Source: Fibrobacter sp.
GTDB lineage: Bacteria; Fibrobacterota; Fibrobacteria; Fibrobacterales; Fibrobacteraceae
Assembly: GCA_016285835.1 (NCBI GenBank)
Contig: JAEERM010000003.1
Coordinates: 1-64,000, forward strand
Reading direction: 5' to 3'
DNA length: 64,000 bases
The translations under genes and the position numbers were made by a program. The notes under the pieces were generated by a model, which saw nothing but the letters and a program-made list of their open reading frames with translations, made no database searches and was not told the origin of the DNA. Below, piece by piece: positions 12,034-21,081 of the stretch; the stretch's first letter is position 1; every line of letters starts with the position of its first letter.

Positions 12034-15000
12034 ATGCTCCATGCCAAAAAATTGCAGATTACACAATGCATTTTAGCCGCAATTGTGGCTTTGTTCATGA
12101 CGACGACTGCATTTGCTCAGAGTGGCTTCAATATTGTAGAGCAAGTTGCGCCAATTACAGTTGTCCCTAAGGGGTTATGGGGAACCTTGATCTTTTCCGT
12201 AAATTATGGAGGTAACGAGGTTTCTTACCAGTGGTACCGCACTTACAGTGACCCTTCGAGGGTGGATGAGAAAATTGAAGGGGCTAACAGTAGTGCGTAT
12301 GGTACGAATGCGATGAATGAAGGGGACGTTCGCTTCTTTTACTGCATAGCGACGTATAAGGGAAATGTTCTAAAGTCTAACGTGGGTGCAGTGGTCAGTA
12401 CGGGGTTGCCCCAGTTGTATGTGAGTACCCCTGGTAACGTTGAAATTAATTCAAAGGATGTATGGATTGATAATGCTTCTATTTCGTTGTCTTACACCGA
12501 AAAAAAAGAATGGGAATTTACGAGTAAGAAAACGAGTATTCGCGCGCGCGGCAATTCTACTTTGCTCCAGCCAAAGAAACCGTTTGCGCTTAAATTAGAC
12601 AAGGCTATGAGTATTATGGGAATGCCCCAACATAAGCGTTGGGTTCTGATTGCCAATTATCTGGACAATAGTTTCTTGAAAAACCATATTGCCTTTTATA
12701 TGAGCAAAAAACTCGGAATGGATTATACCGTGCAAGGAAGATATGTTGACCTCTTCCTTAATGGTGAGTACAAGGGCCTTTATTGGTTGGGGGAGGCTAT
12801 CAAGGTAGATGTGAATCGTGTAAATATTTATGATGGCTATAAAGGAATGTCGGATAAAGAAGATAAGGATTTCCTTGTCGAAATGGATAAGAATTATGAC
12901 GAAAATCCGATATTCGAGACGTCGAGACGAGAAATGCCGTATAAGATCAAGAATGATGATTATATGGTTGACGGTAACGGTGCTTTGACAGCTGGCGGCA
13001 ATGCCCGATTGACCCGCTTCCAGAAAAAAATTGAAAACTTGGAGAAGCTGCTTTATCCTAACTATGTCAGCGGAATGAACACGAAAAATGCCGCGCCTCC
13101 TGACGAACGCTATTCAAAAATTATCGATGTCGATTCTTGGGCTAAATTCTGGCTGATTAACGACCTTATGGATAATATTGAACTGCAGCATCCTAAGAGT
13201 TGCTATTTCACCTATCAGAATGATATAGATCTCTTTAAGGCTGGCCCTGTTTGGGATTTTGACTGGAGTTCCTTAACTACAAGGACAACATATCTTCGTG
13301 AGTCTATCTATTACGACGCATTGTTCAAGTCCCCATTGTTCATTCTTGCAGTAAAGCGCATTTGGGATACTTATTCCAAAGATCTCAAAATAAGTGCCGA
13401 AATTGAAAAAATGCGAGAATACCTGAGAGCAGCTTCTGTGGCAGACAGTGTTGTATGGGTTTATCATCCACATGGCGAAGAAAAAGCCAGTTATGATGAA
13501 TATGTGGATTTCTTGAAAGATCTTTTGAATAAAAAGTTTAAACATGTAGGAAAGTTCATAACGGATACACTGCCGAAGGTTAAGGCCATATCCCCGAAAC
13601 TTGTGATGCTTTCTGATAAACTTGAATATGGTGGTACTGCCCAAAAGCCGGTTGTAACGGTGCTAGACGAAAATTATGCTTTGCTTAAGGAAGGTGTTGA
13701 TTACACGCTTTCGTATGCAAATAATATCAACATTGGAACGGCTTCGCTGCATTTCGCCGGAAAAGGAAATTATGCGGGCATGCTAGATACGACCTTCTCG
13801 ATTGTCCCGAAGTCGGTTGTTGTGACTGTAGATACCCTTTCCAAGTCCTATGGAGAGAAAGACCCAGAATGGAGTTATTCTGTTAAAGGCCTTTTGAGCT
13901 TCGGCGGTGTCAAAGAACGGCTTAATGGAGTCGAACTTACTCGTGAACCGGGTGAAAATGCGGGTGAATATGCTATTTCTGCAACTGTTAATCCTGCTGC
14001 CAATCCGTCGTATTATTCTGTGACCGTAAAAAAAGGTGTGTTGTCGATTAATCCGGATACCACGAAAATTGTGGTCTCGGTCAGGGGCACCACAGATACC
14101 GTGGAATATAATGGCAAGAAACGTTCCGTGCGGGGCTTTGAAATGACATCCGATAATGATGTCTACTCCTTGGATTTTGTGAACTACAAGGGCGACTCGC
14201 TTGTCTCGGGGACAGATGCGGAGACATATCCCATGGGCCTTGTGGCGAAGGACTTCGAGAATACTTCGGTTAACTATTCTAACGTGGTCTTTGATATCAC
14301 GGACGGAAACCTTGTGATTACTCCGAAGCCGGCTGTGCTGACGGTGGCTAACGCCTCCAAGACCTATGGTAAAAAGGATCCTAAGCTGAAGTATTCTGTC
14401 GAGGGCATTCTCAAGATTGACGGAACCAAGGATTCCCTGAAGGGTGTCGTTTTGACTCGTGAAGCGGGCGAGGATGCCGGTGAGTACGCTATCAACGCCA
14501 AGATTGATAGTGCTGCCAATTCGAATTACGCTCTGAGTGTTGAAAAAGGCCTGTTCACGATTAATCCGGATACCACAAAAATCGTTGTCACCGTCAAGGG
14601 ACATAAGGATACCGTGGTGTATGACGGCAAGAAACATTCTGTACGGGGCTTTGATATGAAATCGAGCCTTAAGGCGTATTCTCTGGATTTCGTAAGCTAT
14701 AAGGGTGATTCAATTGCGTCCGGAACCAAGCCCAAGACCTACGCTATGGGCCTTGCAACGAAGAACTTCAAGAATACATCTGCCAATTATACGAATGTGG
14801 TGTTTAAAGTCGAGGACGGAAGTCTTACGATTAAGAAGAAAGAAGTTGAGAAAAAGGATGCCCTGCTCGCATCCCGTGTAAGTGTGGGGCTCCTGAAAGT
14901 CTATGCAATGGACCGCCACATTCAGGTGAATACCTCCATGACGGGTGAACGCTTTGCCGTTTATGACATGCAGGGCGTTGTCGTCCAGAATGGCCTGGTA

Positions 15001-15090
15001 AATGCAGCCAGTTTCGAAATTCAGGTTCCGAAGGCTGGTGCCTACATGGTCCGCGTCGGTTCACAAGTACAGCGTGTGGACGTTAGGTAA
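12034..15090 (+). CDS. large secreted CotH-kinase-domain protein with MBG repeats and sorting-like tail
   Basis: 1018-residue exported protein. Signal peptide to ~residue 29 (TTTAFAQ); an Ig-like segment (~30-130); a CotH kinase-like domain (~145-450) with RGNSTLLQPKKPF, YVDLFLNGEYKGLYWLGE and PVWDFDWSS; then beta-rich MBG-type modules. Two near-duplicate blocks share VLSINPDTTKIVV/LFTINPDTTKIVV and SKSYGEKDP/SKTYGKKDP motifs. The last ~80 residues (FAVYDMQGVVVQNGL...GAYMVRVGS) resemble a T9SS type A sorting domain. CotH proteins phosphorylate proteins in spores; the role of secreted CotH proteins in non-sporulating gut bacteria is not established. RBS AAGGAATAAAACA precedes ATG. The ~290 bp upstream hold only AT-rich leader sequence. 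Confidence 0.85.
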   Translation: MLHAKKLQITQCILAAIVALFMTTTAFAQSGFNIVEQVAPITVVPKGLWGTLIFSVNYGGNEVSYQWYRTYSDPSRVDEKIEGANSSAYGTNAMNEGDVRFFYCIATYKGNVLKSNVGAVVSTGLPQLYVSTPGNVEINSKDVWIDNASISLSYTEKKEWEFTSKKTSIRARGNSTLLQPKKPFALKLDKAMSIMGMPQHKRWVLIANYLDNSFLKNHIAFYMSKKLGMDYTVQGRYVDLFLNGEYKGLYWLGEAIKVDVNRVNIYDGYKGMSDKEDKDFLVEMDKNYDENPIFETSRREMPYKIKNDDYMVDGNGALTAGGNARLTRFQKKIENLEKLLYPNYVSGMNTKNAAPPDERYSKIIDVDSWAKFWLINDLMDNIELQHPKSCYFTYQNDIDLFKAGPVWDFDWSSLTTRTTYLRESIYYDALFKSPLFILAVKRIWDTYSKDLKISAEIEKMREYLRAASVADSVVWVYHPHGEEKASYDEYVDFLKDLLNKKFKHVGKFITDTLPKVKAISPKLVMLSDKLEYGGTAQKPVVTVLDENYALLKEGVDYTLSYANNINIGTASLHFAGKGNYAGMLDTTFSIVPKSVVVTVDTLSKSYGEKDPEWSYSVKGLLSFGGVKERLNGVELTREPGENAGEYAISATVNPAANPSYYSVTVKKGVLSINPDTTKIVVSVRGTTDTVEYNGKKRSVRGFEMTSDNDVYSLDFVNYKGDSLVSGTDAETYPMGLVAKDFENTSVNYSNVVFDITDGNLVITPKPAVLTVANASKTYGKKDPKLKYSVEGILKIDGTKDSLKGVVLTREAGEDAGEYAINAKIDSAANSNYALSVEKGLFTINPDTTKIVVTVKGHKDTVVYDGKKHSVRGFDMKSSLKAYSLDFVSYKGDSIASGTKPKTYAMGLATKNFKNTSANYTNVVFKVEDGSLTIKKKEVEKKDALLASRVSVGLLKVYAMDRHIQVNTSMTGERFAVYDMQGVVVQNGLVNAASFEIQVPKAGAYMVRVGSQVQRVDVR

Positions 15091-15104
15091 GCGTAGATAG
15101 ACAA

Positions 15105-15725
15105 TTAGAAACTCAACGAAACGACGGCGCCTTTGGTGTCGTCGTAAAATAGCGGGGCTATAGCGACTCTTGACGGTTCGGATTTTTCACCGACTTTGTC
15201 CTTGTAGAATACGCTGCCGATGTACCAGCCGATAGATGCCCCCATGAGCGTTCCTGCGACGGCGTCAGAAAACCAGTGAGCTTCGCCTTTTGCGCCAAGT
15301 ACCATGCTTGTGGCGATGTAGCCTGCGTAAAGCCCGCAACCGGCAACGACCAGCGGTTTGTCGCGGTTGTAGCTTGCGATACTCATGGCAAGCGAAGCGT
15401 TTGTCATGGAGTGCCCCGAGGGCCAGCCGTAAAATACGCCACGCCTGCCGAATCCCCACTTGAAATCGCGTGAAAGTTCTCCGTTGTTGTTTTCGGCATC
15501 GGGGTGTGCTCGCCCCGAAATGGCCTTGAGGATGTTGTTGTAAAGGAATGCGACTGCGGTTGCTTGCGCTGCAACGGCTCCGGTATTGTTTAGAGCCTTG
15601 TTGCTACTGATAAAGTACATGTATCCGGGAACGAGAAAGGGGAAAAATGTACCCATTGCCATCCCTGGCGTGAATGCGATGCCAAAGGCGACTTCGTTTT
15701 GACGCGCGGCAAAACGTGCCACCAT
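15105..15725 (-). CDS. PAP2-superfamily phosphatase
   Basis: 206-residue integral membrane phosphatase of the type-2 phosphatidic acid phosphatase family, acting on lipid phosphates or undecaprenyl diphosphate. The three motif regions are visible: KAISGRAHP, PSGHSM with a catalytic His, and EAHWFSDAVAG with the nucleophile His and Asp. The arginine usually preceding the third motif is replaced (AKGEAHW). Several hydrophobic segments fit the six-helix core, but no separate signal peptide is seen, and no start codon lies further upstream in frame. Divergent from the MBL-fold gene, with only 36 nt between starts. Confidence 0.82.
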   Translation of the reverse strand: MVARFAARQNEVAFGIAFTPGMAMGTFFPFLVPGYMYFISSNKALNNTGAVAAQATAVAFLYNNILKAISGRAHPDAENNNGELSRDFKWGFGRRGVFYGWPSGHSMTNASLAMSIASYNRDKPLVVAGCGLYAGYIATSMVLGAKGEAHWFSDAVAGTLMGASIGWYIGSVFYKDKVGEKSEPSRVAIAPLFYDDTKGAVVSLSF

Positions 15726-15761
15726 CAGGTCTTTGTCTTGAAAGTATATATATTTGATTTG

Positions 15762-16844
15762 ATGTCCCCAAAGAGAAAGCGAATTATGATTACTGCAATT
15801 ATCCTTTCCATTCTATTTATTCTAGGAGATGCTGGCGTGCTGTTCTTGAGTCAGGAAAAATTCGGGCGTATTCCACAGGGTAAACGACTTGAACAGATTA
15901 AACAGTCTCCGAATTACGACGGTAAACAGTTCGTCAACGAGGTTGAAACTGTCACCATGACTGGGGACAAGGGGGCTCTTGCGATATGGAAGGATTTTAT
16001 GTTCGGCGACAAGTCGCAAAGAATTCCCGACACGGCGCTGAATGTAATCAAGACGGACTTGAAGTCTCTTCCTGCCGATCGTGACTGGATTGTATGGTTT
16101 GGTCATTCGTCGTACTTGATGAATTTATCTGGGAAAAAAGTTCTTGTGGACCCAGTTTTTTATCAAGGTTCGCCGGTGAGTTTCGTGAACAAGATGTTTA
16201 AAGGCACCGACGTTTACAAGCCTGCCGATATGCCCGATATTGATTTTCTCGTGATTTCGCACGACCACTGGGATCATCTGGATTATCAGGTGGTAAAAGA
16301 ACTTGAACCTCGCGTAAAGCATGTGGTGACGGGCCTCGGTGTGGGCGAGCATTTTGAATATTGGGGTTATGCGACTGAAAAACTTGTGGAACTTGACTGG
16401 TGGGAATCTTCGGATTTAGGAGCTGGTTTCAAGGTAACGGCGACTCCGGCGAGGCATTTTTCGGGTCGTGACTTGCGCCAGAATAAGACTCTGTGGGCAT
16501 CTTTTGCCATTGTTTCTCCCAAACGCACGGTATGGATTGGTGGCGATACGGGTTACGGGCCGCATTTTGCCAAAGTGGGCGAAAAGTTCCCGGAGATTGA
16601 CCTTGCAATTCTCGAAAATGGACAGTACAATAAAGATTGGGCTCTTATCCACACGATGCCGGAATTTCTCGCGAAAGAAATGCAGGAACTTGGTGCTGCC
16701 CGTTACATGACTGTCCATCATTCCCGTTTCTGCTTGAGCAAGCATAGCTATTTGGAGCCGCTTGAAAATGCTCGCCGCGCTGCTCAAGAATCGGGTAAAC
16801 CTGTTCTTATGCCGCAAATGGGCGAAGTGACATATCTGGAGTAA
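15762..16844 (+). CDS. membrane-anchored metallo-beta-lactamase-fold hydrolase
   Basis: 360-residue protein with one N-terminal transmembrane helix (MITAIILSILFILGDAGVLF) and an MBL fold of the NAPE-PLD/UlaG-like group. WFGHSSYLMNLSGKKVLVDP is the family opening, SHDHWDHLD the zinc motif HxHxDH, and later metal ligands are in TPARHFSGRD, IGGDTGYG and TVHHSRF. The ORF-track start (15699) would overlap the PAP2 gene; ATG 15762 or ATG 15786 is more likely. Substrate unknown; phosphodiester or phospholipid hydrolysis would fit the neighbouring PAP2 enzyme but is inference. Confidence 0.83.
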   Translation: MSPKRKRIMITAIILSILFILGDAGVLFLSQEKFGRIPQGKRLEQIKQSPNYDGKQFVNEVETVTMTGDKGALAIWKDFMFGDKSQRIPDTALNVIKTDLKSLPADRDWIVWFGHSSYLMNLSGKKVLVDPVFYQGSPVSFVNKMFKGTDVYKPADMPDIDFLVISHDHWDHLDYQVVKELEPRVKHVVTGLGVGEHFEYWGYATEKLVELDWWESSDLGAGFKVTATPARHFSGRDLRQNKTLWASFAIVSPKRTVWIGGDTGYGPHFAKVGEKFPEIDLAILENGQYNKDWALIHTMPEFLAKEMQELGAARYMTVHHSRFCLSKHSYLEPLENARRAAQESGKPVLMPQMGEVTYLE

Positions 16845-16909
16845 TTTTAAGCGGACATTTCTTCATATTTATTATATTAGAATCTGCGGAAATTTTGTGT
16901 TGGTGCTCT

Positions 16910-17923
16910 ATGAGAAAGTCTATTGTATTTTTGCTTGTCCTTTTGATTGTGGTGGCTGCTTCGGCGGCTGTCAAGAAAAAGCGTTTTGATGTTGGCGGGG
17001 CGGGGGATGTTCCTGCCGCGACTGAGGTCGTGGCGCCTGTGGAAGGTGCTGCAATGGATGGAACGCCTGTAAATGAATCTGCTGTATCGGTGACGCCGGC
17101 TGTTGCAGAACCTGAAAAGCCTGTACAAAAATCGAAATCCTTCTATATGTTCATTGCACGTGAGCAAAAGGTTCTCCGTGAAAAATTGACGGCCGCGATT
17201 TCTGCAATGAAGAGCGGTGACTGGGGTGCCATTTGGAAATTCCTTGTTATTTGCCTTTTGTACGGCATGCTGCATGCGCTTGGCCCGGGGCACGGAAAAT
17301 CGATTGTCGTGGGGTATTTTATTGCGCGTCGTGGTCGCTGGCGGCAAGGCGTTGCTCTTGGCGCGGGCATTACCGTGACGCATACGATGAGTGCTGTCCT
17401 CTTGTTGCTTGTTTTATATGCAATTTTCAAGGCGACTGTGTTTAATGCGTTCGAGACGGGGCGTATTGGCATTGAAAGGGCGAGCTACGCATTGATTATG
17501 CTCACGGGTGTTTTGCTGGTGGTGCTTGGAATCAAGGACTTTTTCACGCAGCGTAAGCATTGTGGGGAAGTTGAAAAAGAGGAATCGCTCCCGCCTACTG
17601 CGCGTTGGCGTGAAATTATCGGTGTTGCTGCTGTTACCGGTGTTGTACCCTGCCCGGCTGTCGCATTGATTGTGCTGTTCTGCCTGCTGAATTCAATGGT
17701 CGCGCTTTCACTTTTAGGAGCGTTAGTCATCTGCATTGGCATGACTATTACAAATGTGGCTTTCGGTATTGCCGCTGTAGCCTTCCGCAAGGGTATTGAC
17801 AAGGGGAGTGCCCACACGCATGTCGCTACGAAGATTTACACTGTAGCAACCCTTGTGGGCGGACTCTTGATCTTTGTTTCGGGGCTCTTGTTGTTTGCCA
17901 ATCAGTTTGCCGGAAGAGTGTAA
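16910..17923 (+). CDS. NicO/RcnA-family nickel-cobalt type transporter
   Basis: 337-residue inner-membrane protein starting at ATG 16910 (the ORF track uses an unlikely TTG at 16895). A signal-like helix and a ~70-residue Ala/Val/Pro-rich segment precede six or more transmembrane helices. LHALGPGHGKSIVVGYF is the NicO signature helix with histidine ligands, and GITVTHTMSAV carries the second conserved His. VTGVVPCPAVALIVLF matches the later TM motif. These proteins import or export Ni2+/Co2+; direction cannot be told. A KHCGEVEKEES loop is cytoplasmic and could bind metal. Confidence 0.82.
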   Translation: MRKSIVFLLVLLIVVAASAAVKKKRFDVGGAGDVPAATEVVAPVEGAAMDGTPVNESAVSVTPAVAEPEKPVQKSKSFYMFIAREQKVLREKLTAAISAMKSGDWGAIWKFLVICLLYGMLHALGPGHGKSIVVGYFIARRGRWRQGVALGAGITVTHTMSAVLLLLVLYAIFKATVFNAFETGRIGIERASYALIMLTGVLLVVLGIKDFFTQRKHCGEVEKEESLPPTARWREIIGVAAVTGVVPCPAVALIVLFCLLNSMVALSLLGALVICIGMTITNVAFGIAAVAFRKGIDKGSAHTHVATKIYTVATLVGGLLIFVSGLLLFANQFAGRV

Positions 17924-17952
17924 TCCCTTGCGGCTAAATGCCACAAAAGGTC

Positions 17953-18348
17953 TTATTCCGCGCTTTCCATCTCGTTAATTAGCTGGATGTTGTACAGTTT
18001 TTGCACCTGTAAAATATCGAGGATGACAGCGATGCGTTCGTAAGTGGTGCCCTTGTCGATTTTGATTGCGACAGGGGATTTCTTATTCTGTACCGTAGCG
18101 GCTTTTTCGCGGAGCTCGTCGGGAGTGCCACGCTGGCCGTTAAAGGCGAGTTCTGTTTCGGAAAGCTCGATGTACAGGCCCTCGGGCGTGTCGCGCTTGA
18201 CTTCGCTCTGCGTTTCGGGCAAAATCAGCTTGAGCACGGATTCGTCTTGCTTGAAGACGGAAGTTACTAGGAAAAATACGAGCAGCAAGAAAACGCAGTC
18301 AATCAGCGGCGTCATGTCGGGGCGGATTCGGCGGGTTCGCTTTGCCAT
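17953..18348 (-). CDS. exbD: ExbD/TolR-type biopolymer transport protein
   Basis: 131-residue membrane protein with one N-terminal helix (IDCVFLLLVFFLVTSVF) containing the conserved Asp of the proton channel (RPDMTPLIDCVFLLL), then a periplasmic domain. It pairs with ExbB to energise TonB. The start directly follows the exbB stop (TAAATG), so translation is probably coupled. Whether it is ExbD or TolR is decided by the tonB gene in the same operon. Confidence 0.9.
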   Translation of the reverse strand: MAKRTRRIRPDMTPLIDCVFLLLVFFLVTSVFKQDESVLKLILPETQSEVKRDTPEGLYIELSETELAFNGQRGTPDELREKAATVQNKKSPVAIKIDKGTTYERIAVILDILQVQKLYNIQLINEMESAE

Positions 18349-18957
18349 TTATGCATCCTCATCAATAATGTCATTGCGAGGAGCCGAAGGCGACGCGGCA
18401 ACCCCCTGAGAGCGTCTGTGGTCCTTTTCCTTCAGAATGCGGCCCAGTTGCAAAAGAACATCGTTTTCCACATTGTCCTGCTCCGATTCCATGCGGGCAT
18501 TCAGGTAGTTGAACGAAATGACATGCGGAATGGCAACTACAAGGCCAATCACGGTCGTGATGAGGGCAAGTTTGATGCCGGTGGCAAAAGCACCTGCGTC
18601 AGAAAGGCCAGAAACGGCAATGACGCTGAATGCGTTGAAGATGCCGAAAACAGTGCCCAAGAGGCCGAGCAGTGGAGAAATGCTTGCGATGTTTTCAATC
18701 GTTGTCATGCCTTTCTGTAATGGAGAAAATGCGAGCGCGATTTCGGTGCGGATGCTTTCGATAATGATGTGGTGATCGGTATTGTGCGTCACCACACGAT
18801 GTAGAATTTTGGATGGGAGACGTTTGCGAATGCTCCTGTTAAAAAGAATCAGCGAAATGATTTTCCACACGATGATGGAGTAGCCTACGAAATTCATGGC
18901 TACGAGAACGTAGGCGATGACGCCGCCCTGTTGGATAAAGTCTAAGATGTAGTTCAT
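18349..18957 (-). CDS. exbB: ExbB/MotA/TolQ-type proton channel protein
   Basis: 202-residue protein with three transmembrane helices: near the N-terminus (GGVIAYVLVAMNFVGYSIIVW), in the middle (ISPLLGLLGTVFGIFNAF, the MotA/TolQ/ExbB signature) and after LALITTVIGLVVAIP. It forms the pentameric proton channel around ExbD. The last ~25 residues (SQGVAASPSAPRND) are not family sequence: they are translated from a GTCATTGCGAG-type dispersed repeat that has entered the 3' end of the gene. Confidence 0.9.
   Translation of the reverse strand: MNYILDFIQQGGVIAYVLVAMNFVGYSIIVWKIISLILFNRSIRKRLPSKILHRVVTHNTDHHIIIESIRTEIALAFSPLQKGMTTIENIASISPLLGLLGTVFGIFNAFSVIAVSGLSDAGAFATGIKLALITTVIGLVVAIPHVISFNYLNARMESEQDNVENDVLLQLGRILKEKDHRRSQGVAASPSAPRNDIIDEDA
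18370..18408. repeat. dispersed GTCATTGCGAG-type repeat inside exbB 3' end
   Basis: The sequence begins GTCATTGCGAGGAGCCGAAG and continues through GCGGCAACCCC. Its first 11 nt equal the arm of the inverted repeat at 18990-19070. On the minus strand it is read as part of the ExbB C-terminus. Confidence 0.7.
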
Positions 18958-18989
18958 GTTTATCTTTCCTTTTTTTTAGTCTTTACTTT

Positions 18990-19070
18990 GTCATTGCGAG
19001 GTCACTTAGTGACCGTGGCAATCTCTTACCAAATTTTGGATTGAGATTGCTTCGCTACGCTCGCAATGAC
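18990..19070. repeat. REP-like inverted repeat between tonB and exbB
   Basis: GTCATTGCGAG (18990-19000) is the exact reverse complement of CTCGCAATGAC (19060-19070), with inner matching parts GGCAATCTC and GAGATTGC. The element can fold into a long hairpin. It occupies the only sizeable gap in the exporter-TonB-ExbBD operon and might attenuate or stabilise the message. Confidence 0.8.
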
Positions 19071-19115
19071 ATGGGTGCCGAGTGCTGCAGAAAAGCTTGC
19101 ACAATGAAAATAGTG

Positions 19116-19832
19116 TTAATGCAGGTTGTATTTTATAGGTATCTCCATTTTCCAGGTGTCCTTGCCAAGCACTGCTGGAATGGGGTCAAATTTGGGGACG
19201 GCTTGTACGGCGGCAAGCGCACTCTCGTTCAGCGAAGAATACGGGCATGGTTTTGCAACGACTGCACCGCTGATGCTCCCGTCTTTTGCGACGGTGAACT
19301 GTACGCGTACAGTGCCCTCTTGCTTGAGGCGACGGGCTGTAGCGGGGTAGTCCTTCTGCTTTTCGAATGCCTTGGAAAGCCCGATGAGGTATGCCTTTGT
19401 CACCTTCATCAGCGAATCCTTCGAGGGCTTCGGCGGCGGAGGAGGTGGCGGCGGCGGTGGCGGTACCACAGGCTCTGCGGGGGGCTCTACAACGGGTTCT
19501 GCGTCCGTAACCACAATCGGTTCTGGCTCCGGTTCGGGTTCAGGTTCCGGTACAGTGTCTTGCACAATATTGGGGATAATCTTCGCACGAACCACCTTCT
19601 GCACGATTTTTTTGACTTCAGGCGGGGGCGGAGGTGGCTGGAGCAGCAAGCGCTCCACATGAATCACCTCGGCATCTTCGCGGGTTGTAACCACCTGTGT
19701 TCGCTTTAAGAACCCCCAGGCATAAAAGCCCACATGCAGTAAGACTGCGATAACAATGCCTACGCAAAATACTCGCCGCATCGTAAACGCAGAATAGGGA
19801 TTGCGGGGTTTTGATTCAAATTCAGGATACAT
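19116..19832 (-). CDS. tonB: TonB energy-transducing protein
   Basis: 238-residue TonB: one N-terminal transmembrane anchor (VFCVGIVIAVLLHVGFYAW, with the conserved His), a periplasmic Pro-rich spacer (PPPPPP, then PEPEPEPEPEP, then PPPPPPPPPPP), and a C-terminal TonB_C domain (~150-238) with YPATARRLKQEGTVRVQFTV. It couples the ExbBD proton channel to outer-membrane receptors, plausibly including the TonB-dependent receptor at 42491. It starts 9 nt after the barrel gene, so it shares that operon. Confidence 0.93.
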   Translation of the reverse strand: MYPEFESKPRNPYSAFTMRRVFCVGIVIAVLLHVGFYAWGFLKRTQVVTTREDAEVIHVERLLLQPPPPPPEVKKIVQKVVRAKIIPNIVQDTVPEPEPEPEPEPIVVTDAEPVVEPPAEPVVPPPPPPPPPPPKPSKDSLMKVTKAYLIGLSKAFEKQKDYPATARRLKQEGTVRVQFTVAKDGSISGAVVAKPCPYSSLNESALAAVQAVPKFDPIPAVLGKDTWKMEIPIKYNLH

Positions 19833-19841
19833 TAGATTTTA

Positions 19842-21080
19842 TTAGAAGTAATACTTCGCTTTCGCCCAAACTTCGCGGTTCTTCTTGTAACCTGCGAGTT
19901 GTCCACGCTTGCCTCCAAAGTGGTCATAGCCGAGCGAGAGCATCACTTGATCGGTAAGCGAGTAATCGCCCGAGGCACGGCCATAGTAGCCGAGGTTATC
20001 AATGTCAAACATGCCGTAGAGCGAGAGCTTTAGCGTGTTGTTCAGCAATTCCTTTGAAATGCGGAAAGTCATTTCGGAGGAATTCTTTTCATTTGCAAGT
20101 TCATCTGAATAGTCGGCGATGTACTTGTGCAAATACTGTACCATGAAGGTCCAGTTGTTGCCTGCGTACCAGTCAATTCCACCGAGCGCGTTGAACGTAT
20201 TCTTGCGGGCGTAATCGAGGTTGTTGGCGTAACCGAGTGCTTCTCTGAAATATTCCGCAACTTCGGCTCGAATCACAAATTCGCCAATGGGCATTGACAT
20301 GTCTCCACCGAACATCGTCATGGTCTCATGAATCCCGTGAATTACGACGGAATCCTTGCTGACGGGCTCTACGACAGAGACCGGCGACTGGTTGTGCGTA
20401 TGGAGCGCCGAGATGGAGAAATCCAGATTCGAGAGGAAGAAAGATAGTCGCGTTCCGAAGTCGCCATTCTTGAATTTTGCATCGGGGCCTTCAGGGAAAT
20501 CAAGCCCCGCTTTCTCGGGCAAGTTCGGGCGCCAGGGATTGTCCTCGCTGAGGGGCATCTGGAAGTATCGTGGTACAGGCACATAGACGATTTCGGCGTT
20601 TACCCGCTCGCCGGGGTACTTGACGCGGAAACCGTCAACGGCCATGCGCATGTCGTCGTAATCGCTCGACATGAATTCGGTGTAATCTACAGGCGAAATC
20701 AGATCGGTGACGCGCAACCCATCGGCAACGCCCCACACTACAATCTGGCGACCCGCTTTGAACTCCACGAGGTCATTCTGGTAGTTGAAATATGCCTCTT
20801 GCAGTTGCACGCCGGTGCGGTCATCGAGAATGCTGTTGTGTACGCCATTTAGGCTAGTGAACAAATAGGCGTTCTCGTAATCTACGCGAAGTTCTGCGCG
20901 CAGGCGCGTCCGCGACGTGGTAAAATCGTGCGGATGCTGCGTCTGCACCGCATGATACGTGTCCACGAATCCATTGAATTGAAACGGGGACTCTTGAGCA
21001 AAGGCAGATGCCGACGCTAACAACAATGCTACTAGAGATTGCTTCGCTACACTTCGTTTCGCTCGCAGTGACATTTTCAT
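19842..21080 (-). CDS. outer-membrane beta-barrel protein in RND-exporter operon (DUF1302-like)
   Basis: 412-residue outer-membrane protein: signal peptide (LVALLLASASAFAQ), alternating strands, terminal aromatic residue (VWAKAKYYF). FNGFVDTYHAV and LNGVHNSILDDRTGVQLQEAYF, followed by GRQIVVWG, resemble DUF1302/alginate-export-type porins that often accompany RND exporters. ATG 21080 is preferred over the GTG at 21086. Oddly the start is built from repeats: AGGAAG of the heptanucleotide repeat serves as ribosome-binding site, and the codons MSLRAKRSVAKQS derive from a GTCATTGCGAG-family repeat, giving the signal peptide its basic n-region. Confidence 0.78.
   Translation of the reverse strand: MKMSLRAKRSVAKQSLVALLLASASAFAQESPFQFNGFVDTYHAVQTQHPHDFTTSRTRLRAELRVDYENAYLFTSLNGVHNSILDDRTGVQLQEAYFNYQNDLVEFKAGRQIVVWGVADGLRVTDLISPVDYTEFMSSDYDDMRMAVDGFRVKYPGERVNAEIVYVPVPRYFQMPLSEDNPWRPNLPEKAGLDFPEGPDAKFKNGDFGTRLSFFLSNLDFSISALHTHNQSPVSVVEPVSKDSVVIHGIHETMTMFGGDMSMPIGEFVIRAEVAEYFREALGYANNLDYARKNTFNALGGIDWYAGNNWTFMVQYLHKYIADYSDELANEKNSSEMTFRISKELLNNTLKLSLYGMFDIDNLGYYGRASGDYSLTDQVMLSLGYDHFGGKRGQLAGYKKNREVWAKAKYYF
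21034..21072 (-). repeat. dispersed repeat forming the 5' codons of the barrel gene
   Basis: AGAGATTGCTTCGCTAC...GCTCGCAGTGAC on the plus strand matches the right half of the inverted repeat at 18990-19070 (GAGATTGCTTCGCTACGC) with few changes. It is translated as the first residues of the barrel protein. Confidence 0.7.
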
Positions 21081-21081
21081 T

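Noticed and set aside
16895-16909. TTG start of the NicO-type gene given by the ORF track
   Set aside because: ATG 16910 directly precedes the hydrophobic segment; neither has a strong RBS, and the upstream codons add nothing. Similar TTG/GTG starts at 52158, 57403 and 63968 were also set aside.
19430-19560. GGAGGAGGTGGCGG and GGTTCGGGTTCAGG simple-sequence tracts
   Set aside because: They encode the polyproline and Pro-Glu spacer of TonB on the minus strand.
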